Shown piece after piece: positions 1-6,541 of a DNA stretch of 7,690 nt (its first letter is position 1; each line of letters starts with the position of its first letter). The notes below the pieces were generated by a model that did no database searches, was not told the DNA's origin, and saw only the letters and a program-made list of their open reading frames with translations. The position numbers and the translations under genes were made by a program. Location: the NCBI GenBank assembly GCA_051650265.1, contig JBOFIR010000007.1, forward strand, positions 1 through 7,690. The letters run 5' to 3'. This DNA comes from JBOFEH01 sp051650265. GTDB lineage: Bacteria; Bacillota; Clostridia; Lachnospirales; Cellulosilyticaceae.

Positions 1-33
1 CACCGTACGTGAGACTTTCACCTCATACGGCGT
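1..33 (-). ncRNA. Group II intron domain V (33 of 34 nt)
   Basis: This is the catalytic hairpin of the ribozyme. The minus-strand sequence fits the 34-nt domain V consensus: CCGTATGAG, a GTGAAAG tetraloop region, then CTCACGTACGG with the usual two-base bulge. The lower stem pairs C-G, G-U and C-G, and the last base lies off the window. The catalytic triad (32-30) reads CGC instead of the commoner AGC; the change is matched by G in place of U on the opposite strand. Confidence 0.93.
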
Positions 34-62
34 TCCAACAATTATATATTTCGTTAAGGACA

Positions 63-1886
63 TTATATGTCCAAAATAATATCAGAATTTCCTACTAAGC
101 ATCTTAATTTGTTTAATTTCTTAACCTGTTTATTATCTAATCTAAGCTTTTCTAGATACTTATTAATTATAGTAGTCTCCACTGCATGTACCAACTTATG
201 TCCTTCATGTGAAAGCCACAATAAATTTTCATATTTGTCAGTACCCGCTTGTGATTTCATTACTTTATGATGTATCTCCATATTCTGAGGTATTAATTGT
301 CTACCTGTAATAGCACACTTACCTCTTTGAGCTACAATTAATGAAATGCTATTATCAAACATTTCTACGTTTTCCCTAGAGTAGGCTCTCAAAATATATT
401 TTATCAAATGTGTTATTCCATTTAGCTTTTCATGAATAACACTTCTACCTTGCTCTGTATAATTGCATATTTGTTGACTGAAATTCATTGGATGACATGT
501 TTTACATCCATATATAGGATATATCGTTATGTCACAAATTGTGCGGCATTTCCCTTCATATCCTTTGTATATACGCCTATACGTTGTATTTCTTTTGTCC
601 TGACTAGATAAATTTCTTCTTAGCCTTATATCAATATTTCTCGTAATTCTATAACTGATATTTCTAAAATCTAGTGACACATGAGTTGCTATTTTATAAT
701 ACTGATGCATACCTAATATCATTGCATTAAGTTTACTTGCTTCTTTAATTGTAGGACTTTTTTGTAATACTAATACCTGTTTCTTAAGTTTGTCCTTCAA
801 CATTTTCTTTGCTTTATCACTTATATTAGATTTGCATACATACTTGTCATCTTTGCCCTTTTTCTTAGCCTTTAGTTTAAATCCTAAAAAATCGGTATGA
901 TTTTTCCTTAAATTTGTCACTCTTGATTTTTCAATATTAACTTCTAATTCTAACCTATCCTTCAGCCACTGTTTTGTAGCTATAAATACTTTCTGTGCAG
1001 TCTTGTAATCTCGACAAAATATCTTAAAATCATCTGCATACCTTACCAAAAACATTTCTTTTAGAGTAGTTGTTCTCTTGATATTCACGTATTTTTCTGA
1101 GTAGTCTTTTCGAGTCTTAAAGTTTTCCCATTGGCTTCCTATCCACCAGTCTAACTCATTCAAAACTACATTTGATAGTAATGGACTGATAATTCCACCT
1201 TGCGGTACACCATTTTCAGGAATACCTACTCCTTGTATTTCTGACTTCAACATTTTGCCTATAACACACAATAGTTCCTTATCTCTGATTCCAAGTGTCC
1301 AAAGTTGCTTTATTAGTTTAGCGTGATTTACATTATCAAAGAACCCTTTGATATCTATGTCTACGACATAATGTAGTTTACTAAGATTTATAAGTCTCAT
1401 AGAACGAGCCACCGCATGGTGTGTACTTCTATTAGGTCTAAATCCATAGCTATGCTTATGAAACCTTGCTTCACAGATAGGCTCTAATATTTGCTTTATG
1501 CTCTGTTGAATAATTCTGTCCTCAATACAAGGGATTCCTAATGGTCTCATTGTGCCGTTTGGCTTAGGAATTTCTACTCTTCTAACACTTTTCGGCATGT
1601 AATTTTTCAATTTACTTTGTACTAACTGTACTATCTCATCATCGTTCATTTTTTCAATATCTACTATGGTTTTCTTATCAGTTCCTTTAGTATTTGAGCC
1701 TTTATTTTTCTTTATATTCCTATATGCCAGTAATATATTTTCTCTACACGTAATATGATTCATGAGGTTAGTAAAGCTATGCTTTCTTTGTGATTTATCG
1801 TATAATTCATCTAGTATCTGTTGAAAGTCATAGTATTCATTATTTCTTAGAAGTTGTTTCTTCTTTCTTTTATGCTTTTCCTTCAA
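63..1886 (-). CDS. ltrA: Group II intron reverse transcriptase/maturase with HNH endonuclease
   Basis: The 607-residue multifunctional protein binds its intron RNA, helps it splice, nicks target DNA and copies the intron into it. Domains in order: N-terminal RT-0/finger region (about 40-110, ending VEIPKPNGTMRPLGIP), RT palm with VDIDIKGFFDNV (catalytic Asp178), GVPQGGIISPLLSNV (226-240) and LVRYADDFKIF with catalytic Asp285-Asp286; maturase domain X (about 370-450, with the segment LNAMILGMHQYYKIA); then a DNA-binding and HNH endonuclease region with a CKTC pair (461-464), CAITG (524-528), EIHHK (His539/His540), YENLLWL (Asn554) and a later His (563 or 567). The active-site residues are intact and there is no frameshift, so the element looks functional. 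WWIGSQWENF after RT5 recalls the chloroplast-like class. The start is a TTG at 1886, eight bases after GGAAG; the nearest upstream in-frame ATG is followed by a stop codon. The symbol ltrA is generic. Confidence 0.95.
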   Translation of the reverse strand: MKEKHKRKKKQLLRNNEYYDFQQILDELYDKSQRKHSFTNLMNHITCRENILLAYRNIKKNKGSNTKGTDKKTIVDIEKMNDDEIVQLVQSKLKNYMPKSVRRVEIPKPNGTMRPLGIPCIEDRIIQQSIKQILEPICEARFHKHSYGFRPNRSTHHAVARSMRLINLSKLHYVVDIDIKGFFDNVNHAKLIKQLWTLGIRDKELLCVIGKMLKSEIQGVGIPENGVPQGGIISPLLSNVVLNELDWWIGSQWENFKTRKDYSEKYVNIKRTTTLKEMFLVRYADDFKIFCRDYKTAQKVFIATKQWLKDRLELEVNIEKSRVTNLRKNHTDFLGFKLKAKKKGKDDKYVCKSNISDKAKKMLKDKLKKQVLVLQKSPTIKEASKLNAMILGMHQYYKIATHVSLDFRNISYRITRNIDIRLRRNLSSQDKRNTTYRRIYKGYEGKCRTICDITIYPIYGCKTCHPMNFSQQICNYTEQGRSVIHEKLNGITHLIKYILRAYSRENVEMFDNSISLIVAQRGKCAITGRQLIPQNMEIHHKVMKSQAGTDKYENLLWLSHEGHKLVHAVETTIINKYLEKLRLDNKQVKKLNKLRCLVGNSDIILDI

Positions 1887-1900
1887 GGCTATTACTTCCT

Positions 1901-1926
1901 TTCTAAGTGGTAATTATCACTTAGAA
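1901..1926 (-). promoter_or_regulatory. Domain IV hairpin at the maturase ribosome binding site
   Basis: A perfect 9-bp inverted repeat, TTCTAAGTG/CACTTAGAA, with an eight-base loop lies directly before the maturase gene. Its 3' arm runs into the ribosome binding site AAAGGAAG (1902-1895), so part of that site is in the stem. In the Lactococcus Ll.LtrB intron the equivalent domain IVa hairpin is the primary maturase binding site and represses maturase translation. The same role is inferred here from position. Confidence 0.6.
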
Positions 1927-2225
1927 GTTTTCATATCTATTAGTCTTACGCGAAACTTGAATTATTCCGTTATTATTTTCTACTATATTTAATTGTCTAG
2001 TGGCTATCGCTGTGTATTTCATTACAAAATACTTTTTCACTTCATGCCACCACTCTCACCTAGGTTAAGATAAGTTATAGAGCGAATCCTTTCCTTATCA
2101 CTATTTCATCGATAGTAAAACCTCCATATCCTAGGCTTTCCTTGTTCCATTATTATTATCTTTGCATATATCTTTAGGTTGTTAATATAAGCCTGTTGGG
2201 GGTATAGCACCTATAATGCTATATG

Positions 2226-2245
2226 GATTTTCATAACGACAAATC
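2226..2245 (-). other. Candidate EBS1 hairpin in intron domain I
   Basis: On the minus strand a 5-bp stem GATTT/AAATC closes the ten-base loop GTCGTTATGA. The bases TGTCGT (2241-2236) can pair over six positions, two of them G-U, with the last six bases of exon 1 (ATGATA, 2624-2619). EBS1 in a terminal loop of domain I is the rule for these introns. The wobble pairs, and the lack of a convincing EBS2, keep this tentative. Confidence 0.45.
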
Positions 2246-2601
2246 TTACTCATCCACGCCAACACTACATTTTGAGTAGCTTATTCATTTCTGAATATCA
2301 TTCTTCTAGACCCTTACTTTCTTAACTTTGTCAGTTCACGTTGAACATACTAACCATGGATATTTTATAGACCTCCGACCTATCATGTACTCGACCACCT
2401 CTGGTTCGCTTTTCGTGTATCTAATTTAGACCTTACGGTACACTCTCAGTCGACTTTACCGAGCTTATAACACTTGAATGTTTACTCATAAAAATGCTAT
2501 TCGGAGTATCAAGGGAAGCGTTTCGAGACGTTACTCTCTCATTCCACTTGCTCATAATAATAGTTCCAATCAGTCACTACTGATTAGGTCAATCTTTTCA
2601 A

Positions 2602-2820
2602 TTAACAACAAGTCACACTATCATAGAATTCTGCCACAAGCACCAGTACAGAAATAGCCACATCTTCTTGATTCTCTAACTCCTCTATAGTCTGCCCTGT
2701 ATAGTTGGCTACATAGGCTTTAGAACCATTAATGATAGCTTCAATGAGTCGATCATCCTCATCACCATCTTGCCTTAAGTATTCTTTTACAATAGGCAGA
2801 GTTATTTCTGAAAGCTTCAT
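2602..2820 (-). CDS. Head-tail connector (gp6-like), exon 1, interrupted by group II intron
   Basis: The connector (adaptor) protein sits below the portal and joins head to tail. The residues MKLSEITLPIVKEYLRQDGD, DDRLIEAIINGSKAYVANYTG and the helix VAISVLVLVAEFYD follow the Phage_connect_1/HK97 gp6 pattern: an N-terminal VKxYLR helix, a DD...I..li.aA..yv..ytG core, and a last helix that normally runs on as ...WYeNR.... The reading frame gives 72 residues, but the last five (SVTCC) are intron sequence read in frame to a TAA. The true exon is 2619-2820 (67 codons plus one base). Family members are typically about 90-110 residues, so exon 2 should add a few tens of residues and lies outside the window. 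An A as first base of the split codon allows Asn, the residue expected after Tyr-Asp/Glu. AAAGGT inside the end of the capsid gene is the likely ribosome binding site. Confidence 0.85.
   Translation of the reverse strand: MKLSEITLPIVKEYLRQDGDEDDRLIEAIINGSKAYVANYTGQTIEELENQEDVAISVLVLVAEFYDSVTCC
2614..2618 (-). other. Group II intron 5' splice site (GTGTG)
   Basis: GTGTG matches the GUGYG start consensus. It follows the codon run GAA-TTC-TAT-GAT-A of the connector gene, so the intron enters after the first base of a codon (phase 1). Translating past it gives a stop after five codons. Confidence 0.85.
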
Positions 2821-2821
2821 A

Positions 2822-4045
2822 CTAAGCTACCTTTGATTTACTCTTAGTAGCTGCACTTGATGTTCCAAGTACCATTGTTTCACCTAATGCCTTTTTAATA
2901 TCCAGCCTCATGTTGGCCTTAATAGCAATCTCATCTCTAATAAAGCCATACTCTGTAGACTTCTGGAGTGATAGGGCTTTTCTTTCACCCACAATGAGTG
3001 AACGTTTAAGATCACCAAAGAAAATTGCTGTTCCTGACTCATTAAGTTCTGCCACATACTCATTAATGATAACTGGTCTGCCTAAGATTGTGCTTGTTGC
3101 TCCAAATGGCGAACCATTAAATGATGTGACTAATACTGGTCTGCCATCTTCAAATTTCATATCTGTTAGGGCCTTGGCTGTTTGATCGGAGATTACCCAG
3201 GTTGCTGTGTGGCGATATCTGATAGGAAGTGCAAAGTAAATCTCTGTGAGTGTTTCAGGTGTAAGTTTGGCTGGTAGTTTCACCTCTTTAGAACCATCTT
3301 CCACACTAAAGTCATTGAGCCCATTCACTCGGTACTCTGCATTCCCCTTTACAATCAATTCATCTAATGTAATGCCATAAGACTCAGCCAACTGCCTCAT
3401 TAACTCACCTTCCACATTGTAGCCTGTATCTTCTAAAACTTCTTGAGAGAAAGTAATGAGTGTTCCAAACTTGTGTGCTTCTAACTTGATAGGCTCAAAG
3501 GTTGCCACTTGTTTTGTATACTCTGCTAATTCTTTCATAGGGACAAACTTTCCTAGCTTGTTTGCCTGTACTGGAATTTGGTGCTTACTGTTACCAAATC
3601 GCTCGTGACGCACAGCGCCATAGAGTGGAGAGATATAGGCAAGCTTATCTAAGATATAGTCTGCAAATGTGGTCTTACTGATAATTTCAGTTGGCGCATT
3701 TCCTGATCCCATTGCATCATTAGAAAATGTATGTGTGCCATCTCGAATCTCTCTCGTACCAAGCTCCACTTCCTTATTTGCATCTGCTTGTAAGGCTCTG
3801 ATTTCCTCTAAAAGGGAAGTTCTTGGCTCTTTAGTTGGTGAAGCTGGTTCCTTAATTGTGGTCATAAGTGCCCTTGCTTCCTTCTGGGCCTGAATCGTTC
3901 CATCAATCTGATTTACTTCTTCTGTGTAACCATTAATTTTATCCAATTCCTCCTTTGAGAAGGCTCTCTTCTCAGTTTCAGCCACATTCATGATAGCCTC
4001 CACTTTTTCAATTAACTTACTTCTTTTTTCTAGTAATACTTTCAT
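2822..4045 (-). CDS. HK97-family major capsid protein
   Basis: This is the shell subunit of the icosahedral head, 407 residues, normal for the family. Residues 1 to about 75 are highly charged and helical in character (LEKRSKLIEKVEAIMNVAET onward), matching the delta domain that acts as a built-in scaffold and is removed by the protease. A polar linker follows, then the HK97 fold from about residue 116: GNAPTEIISKTTFADYILDK (N-arm), a segment rich in E-loop-type strands, the long spine helix in the EGELMRQLAESYGITLDELIV area, and the C-terminal GRPVIINEYVAEL with FFGDLKRSLIVGER. The C-terminus is Ala, Ser and Lys-rich. The ATG is preceded by AGAAAGGA at good spacing. The stop codon is followed after one base by the connector ATG, implying coupled translation. 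Confidence 0.95.
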   Translation of the reverse strand: MKVLLEKRSKLIEKVEAIMNVAETEKRAFSKEELDKINGYTEEVNQIDGTIQAQKEARALMTTIKEPASPTKEPRTSLLEEIRALQADANKEVELGTREIRDGTHTFSNDAMGSGNAPTEIISKTTFADYILDKLAYISPLYGAVRHERFGNSKHQIPVQANKLGKFVPMKELAEYTKQVATFEPIKLEAHKFGTLITFSQEVLEDTGYNVEGELMRQLAESYGITLDELIVKGNAEYRVNGLNDFSVEDGSKEVKLPAKLTPETLTEIYFALPIRYRHTATWVISDQTAKALTDMKFEDGRPVLVTSFNGSPFGATSTILGRPVIINEYVAELNESGTAIFFGDLKRSLIVGERKALSLQKSTEYGFIRDEIAIKANMRLDIKKALGETMVLGTSSAATKSKSKVA

Positions 4046-4078
4046 TTAGTCATCCTTTCTAGTTTTAAATTTGGGTAT

Positions 4079-4104
4079 AAAAAAAGTACACCTCTCGGGT
4101 GTAC
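4079..4104 (-). terminator. Rho-independent terminator after the cargo gene
   Basis: On the minus strand a perfect 7-bp stem, GTACACC/GGTGTAC, with the loop CGAGA (4086-4104) is followed at once by seven T residues (4085-4079). It lies 52 bases after the stop of the cargo gene and 33 bases before the capsid start. The structure is directional for the minus strand. Since it lies upstream of the capsid gene, late transcription from the terminase side must read through it or be antiterminated. Confidence 0.88.
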
Positions 4105-4156
4105 CATGGCTAAATCTCAATTTGTTTACATTTATAACTTTAAAGAATATTTCTTA

Positions 4157-4645
4157 CTACCACTCAACTGCTTCATTATTGTTATTATAGTATCTATAGG
4201 CTTCCCCTGGCTCTACATGCAATATCTTTACAAATAAACCCTGTTCAATCTCTACACTTTCATGTATGCTGTTCTCAAATTTTATAGACGACAATCTACC
4301 ATCTCTATTATCTCCGGCTATAACTATATTAGTTTTGCCCAAATATCTCTTAGCTGTTATATATCTTTCATTGCCATTACATATTTCAGGCCTTCTATAT
4401 TTACCAACTATGCCTTTTTCCAAAACAGCTAATCCTATTGCAGATTTTCTTTGTTTATCTCTAAAAATTAACGCTTTAAGGTTATTTGCCTCGATTTCCT
4501 TAATTAATTCTATATCATTTTCTGAAACACCAATTTGATCTGAAACAGCAAGCCTTATATTCTCTTCTGTAATATTATAAGTATTGGTATAAAAAATTCC
4601 TCCCAAAATTAAAACTATAATCACCCCAATTATTTTACACCTCAT
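4157..4645 (-). CDS. Hypothetical membrane-anchored or secreted protein (moron candidate)
   Basis: I do not recognise the family. The 162-residue product starts MRCKIIGVIIV: a short basic N-terminus, then a hydrophobic run at about residues 5-19 that can act as an uncleaved anchor or signal peptide. No lipobox Cys follows it. The rest (about 21-162) is hydrophilic and looks like a small globular extracytoplasmic domain, with ITEENIRLAVSDQIGV near its start and a polar, Asn-rich tail (RYYNNNNEAVEW). The Cys residues are Cys3 and Cys89. The gene lies between protease and capsid genes, where HK97-type modules normally have nothing or a scaffold; the TM segment argues against a scaffold role. It is flanked by its own TATAAT, its own ribosome binding site and a strong terminator, and looks more AT-rich than its neighbours. 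These are the marks of a cargo gene. A role at the lysogen's cell surface is only a guess. Confidence 0.75.
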   Translation of the reverse strand: MRCKIIGVIIVLILGGIFYTNTYNITEENIRLAVSDQIGVSENDIELIKEIEANNLKALIFRDKQRKSAIGLAVLEKGIVGKYRRPEICNGNERYITAKRYLGKTNIVIAGDNRDGRLSSIKFENSIHESVEIEQGLFVKILHVEPGEAYRYYNNNNEAVEW

Positions 4646-4650
4646 TATAA

Positions 4651-4656
4651 CCCTCC
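4651..4656 (-). promoter_or_regulatory. Ribosome binding site deciding the cargo gene start
   Basis: GGAGGG lies five bases before the ATG at 4645. The longer reading frame, beginning at a TTG at 4660, would contain this site within its coding sequence, so the ATG is preferred. Confidence 0.7.
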
Positions 4657-4674
4657 ACAAAACTTATTTATTTT

Positions 4675-4680
4675 ATTATA
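4675..4680 (-). promoter_or_regulatory. Probable -10 box of a promoter for the cargo gene
   Basis: A perfect TATAAT lies seven bases after the protease stop codon and 30 bases upstream of the cargo gene ATG, in an AT-rich intergenic stretch. No good -35 hexamer is seen at 16-18 bases upstream (the sequence there is close to ATGCAA). A TG pair lies one base nearer than in a canonical extended -10. The site is therefore plausible by position and core match but not complete by consensus; an activator or phage factor could be needed. Confidence 0.5.
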
Positions 4681-4686
4681 CACCCA

Positions 4687-5271
4687 TTAACTCACCATTG
4701 CATTCTTTAATAGCCACACCTTAGTAGCTACTAAACTTCTATCATCCTCTAGTTCTACATCACACTCCTTCACATCCGGCTTATCCCTAATGCATCTTTG
4801 CTCCACATCATTACTTCTTACCTGCACCGACGTTGCGATATAAGCTGGCTCAATCGTTAAGAGTGATACTTCAAGGAGTTCAATATCTGCTAGTGTACGC
4901 TTTGCCACACTAGCATTATCTTCCCAGCGATCCTCTAATGCTCTAAAGCCAAATGACCAGCCCTTTAGATTACCACATTCAGCCTCCTTAATCACTTCCT
5001 CATCACTAATGACTGCTTTTGCATGAAGTCCAATAGCGTCCTCTTTTAACTCTAAAGTCCGTTCCTCAACGCTGGCCAGCTTTCGCCGCATATCGTGATT
5101 CAATAACATATCCACATTACTTGCCTTTTCTAAAGCCCTTTGAAATACTGTGGGTGCGACTTTTTCAATAAACTTACCTTTCGCGCCGTAGAGCTCCTTT
5201 GAATAGCGATCAATAGCATTAACATAACCACTAACCTCAATTTTCCCATCACTTCTCACCTCTAGCTCCAT
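4687..5271 (-). CDS. HK97-family prohead (head maturation) protease
   Basis: This serine protease is packaged in the immature capsid, where it removes the N-terminal scaffold (delta) domain of the capsid protein and then itself. The product is 194 residues, starting MELEVRSDGK. The family hallmarks are present: the N-terminal strand GYVNAIDRYS, PTVFQRAL, the catalytic His in LLNHDM (about residue 59), the nucleophile Ser in GWSFGF (about residue 106) and the acidic segment LLEVSLLTIEPAY (Glu about 134, probable third triad member). The tail after that strand is charged and not diagnostic. A GTG at 5280 is in frame but lies inside the ribosome binding site; the ATG at 5271 has ideal spacing. 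It sits between portal and capsid genes, the usual place for this enzyme, although a cargo gene now separates it from its substrate gene. Confidence 0.93.
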   Translation of the reverse strand: MELEVRSDGKIEVSGYVNAIDRYSKELYGAKGKFIEKVAPTVFQRALEKASNVDMLLNHDMRRKLASVEERTLELKEDAIGLHAKAVISDEEVIKEAECGNLKGWSFGFRALEDRWEDNASVAKRTLADIELLEVSLLTIEPAYIATSVQVRSNDVEQRCIRDKPDVKECDVELEDDRSLVATKVWLLKNAMVS

Positions 5272-6526
5272 CTTTTTCACCTCCTTTCACCACTCTTTGA
5301 TCTTTTTGCACCATATTGGTGTTTCCTCGATCCACAGTGGTGTTTGTATTAGGCGTATAGATTTCTCCTGATTCAATATGCATCAAGACATCACCTAAAC
5401 TCAACTTTACGAAGTTTAATGATTCAATCTCATTGAGATCCTCTTCAAAACGAACCTCGGAAGGTGTCATAAACCCATTTTTAAGGGCTATTTCATAAGC
5501 CTTGAAGCGTTTTTCAATATCTCCCTTATTAAGCTGCTTGGTATCAAAGGCAAAGTAATATTTGCCCTGTTCTTCTGTAGTTAGCAAGGCTTTATTGATA
5601 GCCTTCTCAAACTTATTGATAATAGGCATGATTGCCAACTTCACAAAAGCATCCCACACATTTTCTGGGATCGTAGAGTCAAACATATTAACTGGCACAT
5701 TGAATAGCCGACATATGTCTGCATCTATAGCGTTCTTACTTTCAATCATCTGCATTTCTGCCCCTGTTTGCTGGAGTTCGTGGTAGGTGATCCCCTCATT
5801 CAGTACAATGCAGTCATTGTTCTGCTCATAGAGCCTTTTCCAAGCCTTCTTTAACTCACCAATTGCCTCTGCAGTCAGTCGTCTTGTACTTTGAAGAACC
5901 CCACGCTTTACCCCACCATTTCCCATTGTCTGGGTTGTATAGTTCATATTATCAAGTGCCTGTTTAAGGATAGCATTACACTCAACCACAATCCCTTTAC
6001 CTTTCACCCCATCAGACGTATTCTTTGTGCAAATAACAAAGTTGTCCGTATTGTAGGGATTGCCCTGCACACAAACTGTTACTGTTTTAAAGATCACATC
6101 AGGCGAGTATAAAAGGCTAATATCTGTGGTTGGGATATAATGCAATGACCACCTTTCTTTTGGGTAGCCTTGCCCATGTATGTAAACATAACAAGATCCG
6201 TCTAATAAGTAATCTCTAACCATAGCCTTCTTAAGTTCATCACCACTCATGAGATCATTAGGAGAATCATTTAATAATTCCACACGCTTATCTCCCTTAG
6301 CTTCTTCAACACTTCCTGATGATTCCTTGTAAAGCTTGACTTCAAGATTAGATATCACATTACTAATAAGCTCCACATTTGCATAAACGGATGGGAGCCC
6401 TATAGCTTGTTCTCTTGTTATGGTATTTTTCTTTACTGTTGTATATTCAGCTCCCTCTAGATGAAGGTCCAGCTCTTGTGTTGTGACTTCCACACGCTCT
6501 TTCTGAAAGAAGTCCTTTAATGACAT
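5249..6526 (-). CDS. HK97-family phage portal protein
   Basis: Portal proteins form the dodecameric ring at one capsid vertex through which DNA enters and leaves, and they dock the terminase and the connector. The product is 425 residues, a normal length for the HK97 portal family. Typical features are ITREQAIGLPSVYANVELIS near the N-terminus, the core segment LLDGSCYVYI, NNDCIVLNEGITYHELQQTG, and the helical region with DADICRLFNVPVNMF followed by long stem-type helices. The last ~35 residues are polar, rich in Asn, Thr, Lys and Gly, and probably flexible. An ATG at 6532 abuts the ribosome binding site GGGAG, so the ATG at 6526, six bases after it, is the better start (protein begins MSLKDFF). 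The 3' end overlaps the protease start by 23 bases, which suggests translational coupling. Confidence 0.93.
   Translation of the reverse strand: MSLKDFFQKERVEVTTQELDLHLEGAEYTTVKKNTITREQAIGLPSVYANVELISNVISNLEVKLYKESSGSVEEAKGDKRVELLNDSPNDLMSGDELKKAMVRDYLLDGSCYVYIHGQGYPKERWSLHYIPTTDISLLYSPDVIFKTVTVCVQGNPYNTDNFVICTKNTSDGVKGKGIVVECNAILKQALDNMNYTTQTMGNGGVKRGVLQSTRRLTAEAIGELKKAWKRLYEQNNDCIVLNEGITYHELQQTGAEMQMIESKNAIDADICRLFNVPVNMFDSTIPENVWDAFVKLAIMPIINKFEKAINKALLTTEEQGKYYFAFDTKQLNKGDIEKRFKAYEIALKNGFMTPSEVRFEEDLNEIESLNFVKLSLGDVLMHIESGEIYTPNTNTTVDRGNTNMVQKDQRVVKGGEKDGARGEK
5277..5287 (-). promoter_or_regulatory. Ribosome binding site of the protease gene
   Basis: AAAGGAGGTGA is a perfect match to the anti-Shine-Dalgarno complement. 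It sits inside the last codons of the portal gene, with eight bases from the GGAGG core to the ATG at 5271. It rules out the in-frame GTG at 5280, which overlaps the core. Confidence 0.8.
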
Positions 6527-6532
6527 ATTCAT

Positions 6533-6537
6533 CTCCC
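6533..6537 (-). promoter_or_regulatory. Ribosome binding site deciding the portal start
   Basis: GGGAG lies six bases before the ATG at 6526 and zero bases before the ATG at 6532. The spacing favours the second ATG, which shortens the portal by two residues. Confidence 0.6.
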
Positions 6538-6541
6538 TTCA

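Larger units (their letters stand above)
1..2618 (-). mobile_element. Group II intron inserted in the connector gene (3' end outside window)
   Basis: Group II introns are self-splicing ribozymes and retroelements. The 5' boundary is set by GTGTG (2618-2614), matching the GUGYG consensus, exactly where the connector homology stops. Next come about 730 bases of non-coding RNA (domains I to IV), the intron-encoded protein in domain IV, and domain V at the window edge. Domain VI with its branch-point A, and the 3' splice site, are not in the window, so the full length should be about 2.7 kb. The endonuclease-bearing protein and insertion inside an open reading frame fit a retrohoming intron of the chloroplast-like (IIB) type rather than IIC, which targets terminators and usually lacks the endonuclease. 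The intron is in the sense orientation, so splicing could restore the host gene. The subclass is inferred from protein features only. Confidence 0.93.
1887..2618 (-). ncRNA. Group II intron 5' ribozyme RNA, domains I-III and start of IV
   Basis: This 732-base stretch has no credible coding sequence on either strand. It lies between the GTGTG 5' splice site and the intron protein start, which is the size expected for domains I to III plus the stem of IV. Local hairpins are visible, including GTATTT/AAATAC at 2013-2032, a candidate EBS1 hairpin at 2226-2245 and a 9-bp hairpin at 1901-1926. I could not fold the whole domain I by eye, and domain borders are not assigned. Confidence 0.85.

Noticed and set aside
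67..270. Plus-strand open frame of 67 residues antisense to the maturase end
   Set aside because: It is fully covered by the maturase gene with its intact domain, lacks a ribosome binding site of note and has no recognisable motifs.
1..2618. IIC-class intron, suggested by the CGC triad
   Set aside because: The insertion is within a reading frame, not after a terminator, and the protein has an HNH endonuclease, which IIC proteins usually lack.
2242..2618. An EBS2 pairing with exon bases near GAATTC
   Set aside because: No stretch upstream of the EBS1 hairpin gave five or more contiguous pairs by eye, so none is claimed.
4046..4085. A promoter for the capsid gene just after the terminator
   Set aside because: TATACC and TTTAAA are present, but no -35 partner at acceptable spacing was seen.
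4157..4645. Capsid scaffold protein, expected by position
   Set aside because: The protein has a membrane or signal segment, is not coiled-coil rich, and the capsid protein already carries an N-terminal delta-like scaffold domain.
4157..4660. Longer form of the cargo protein starting at a TTG (4660)
   Set aside because: The GGAGGG ribosome binding site lies inside that extension and is ideally spaced for the ATG at 4645.
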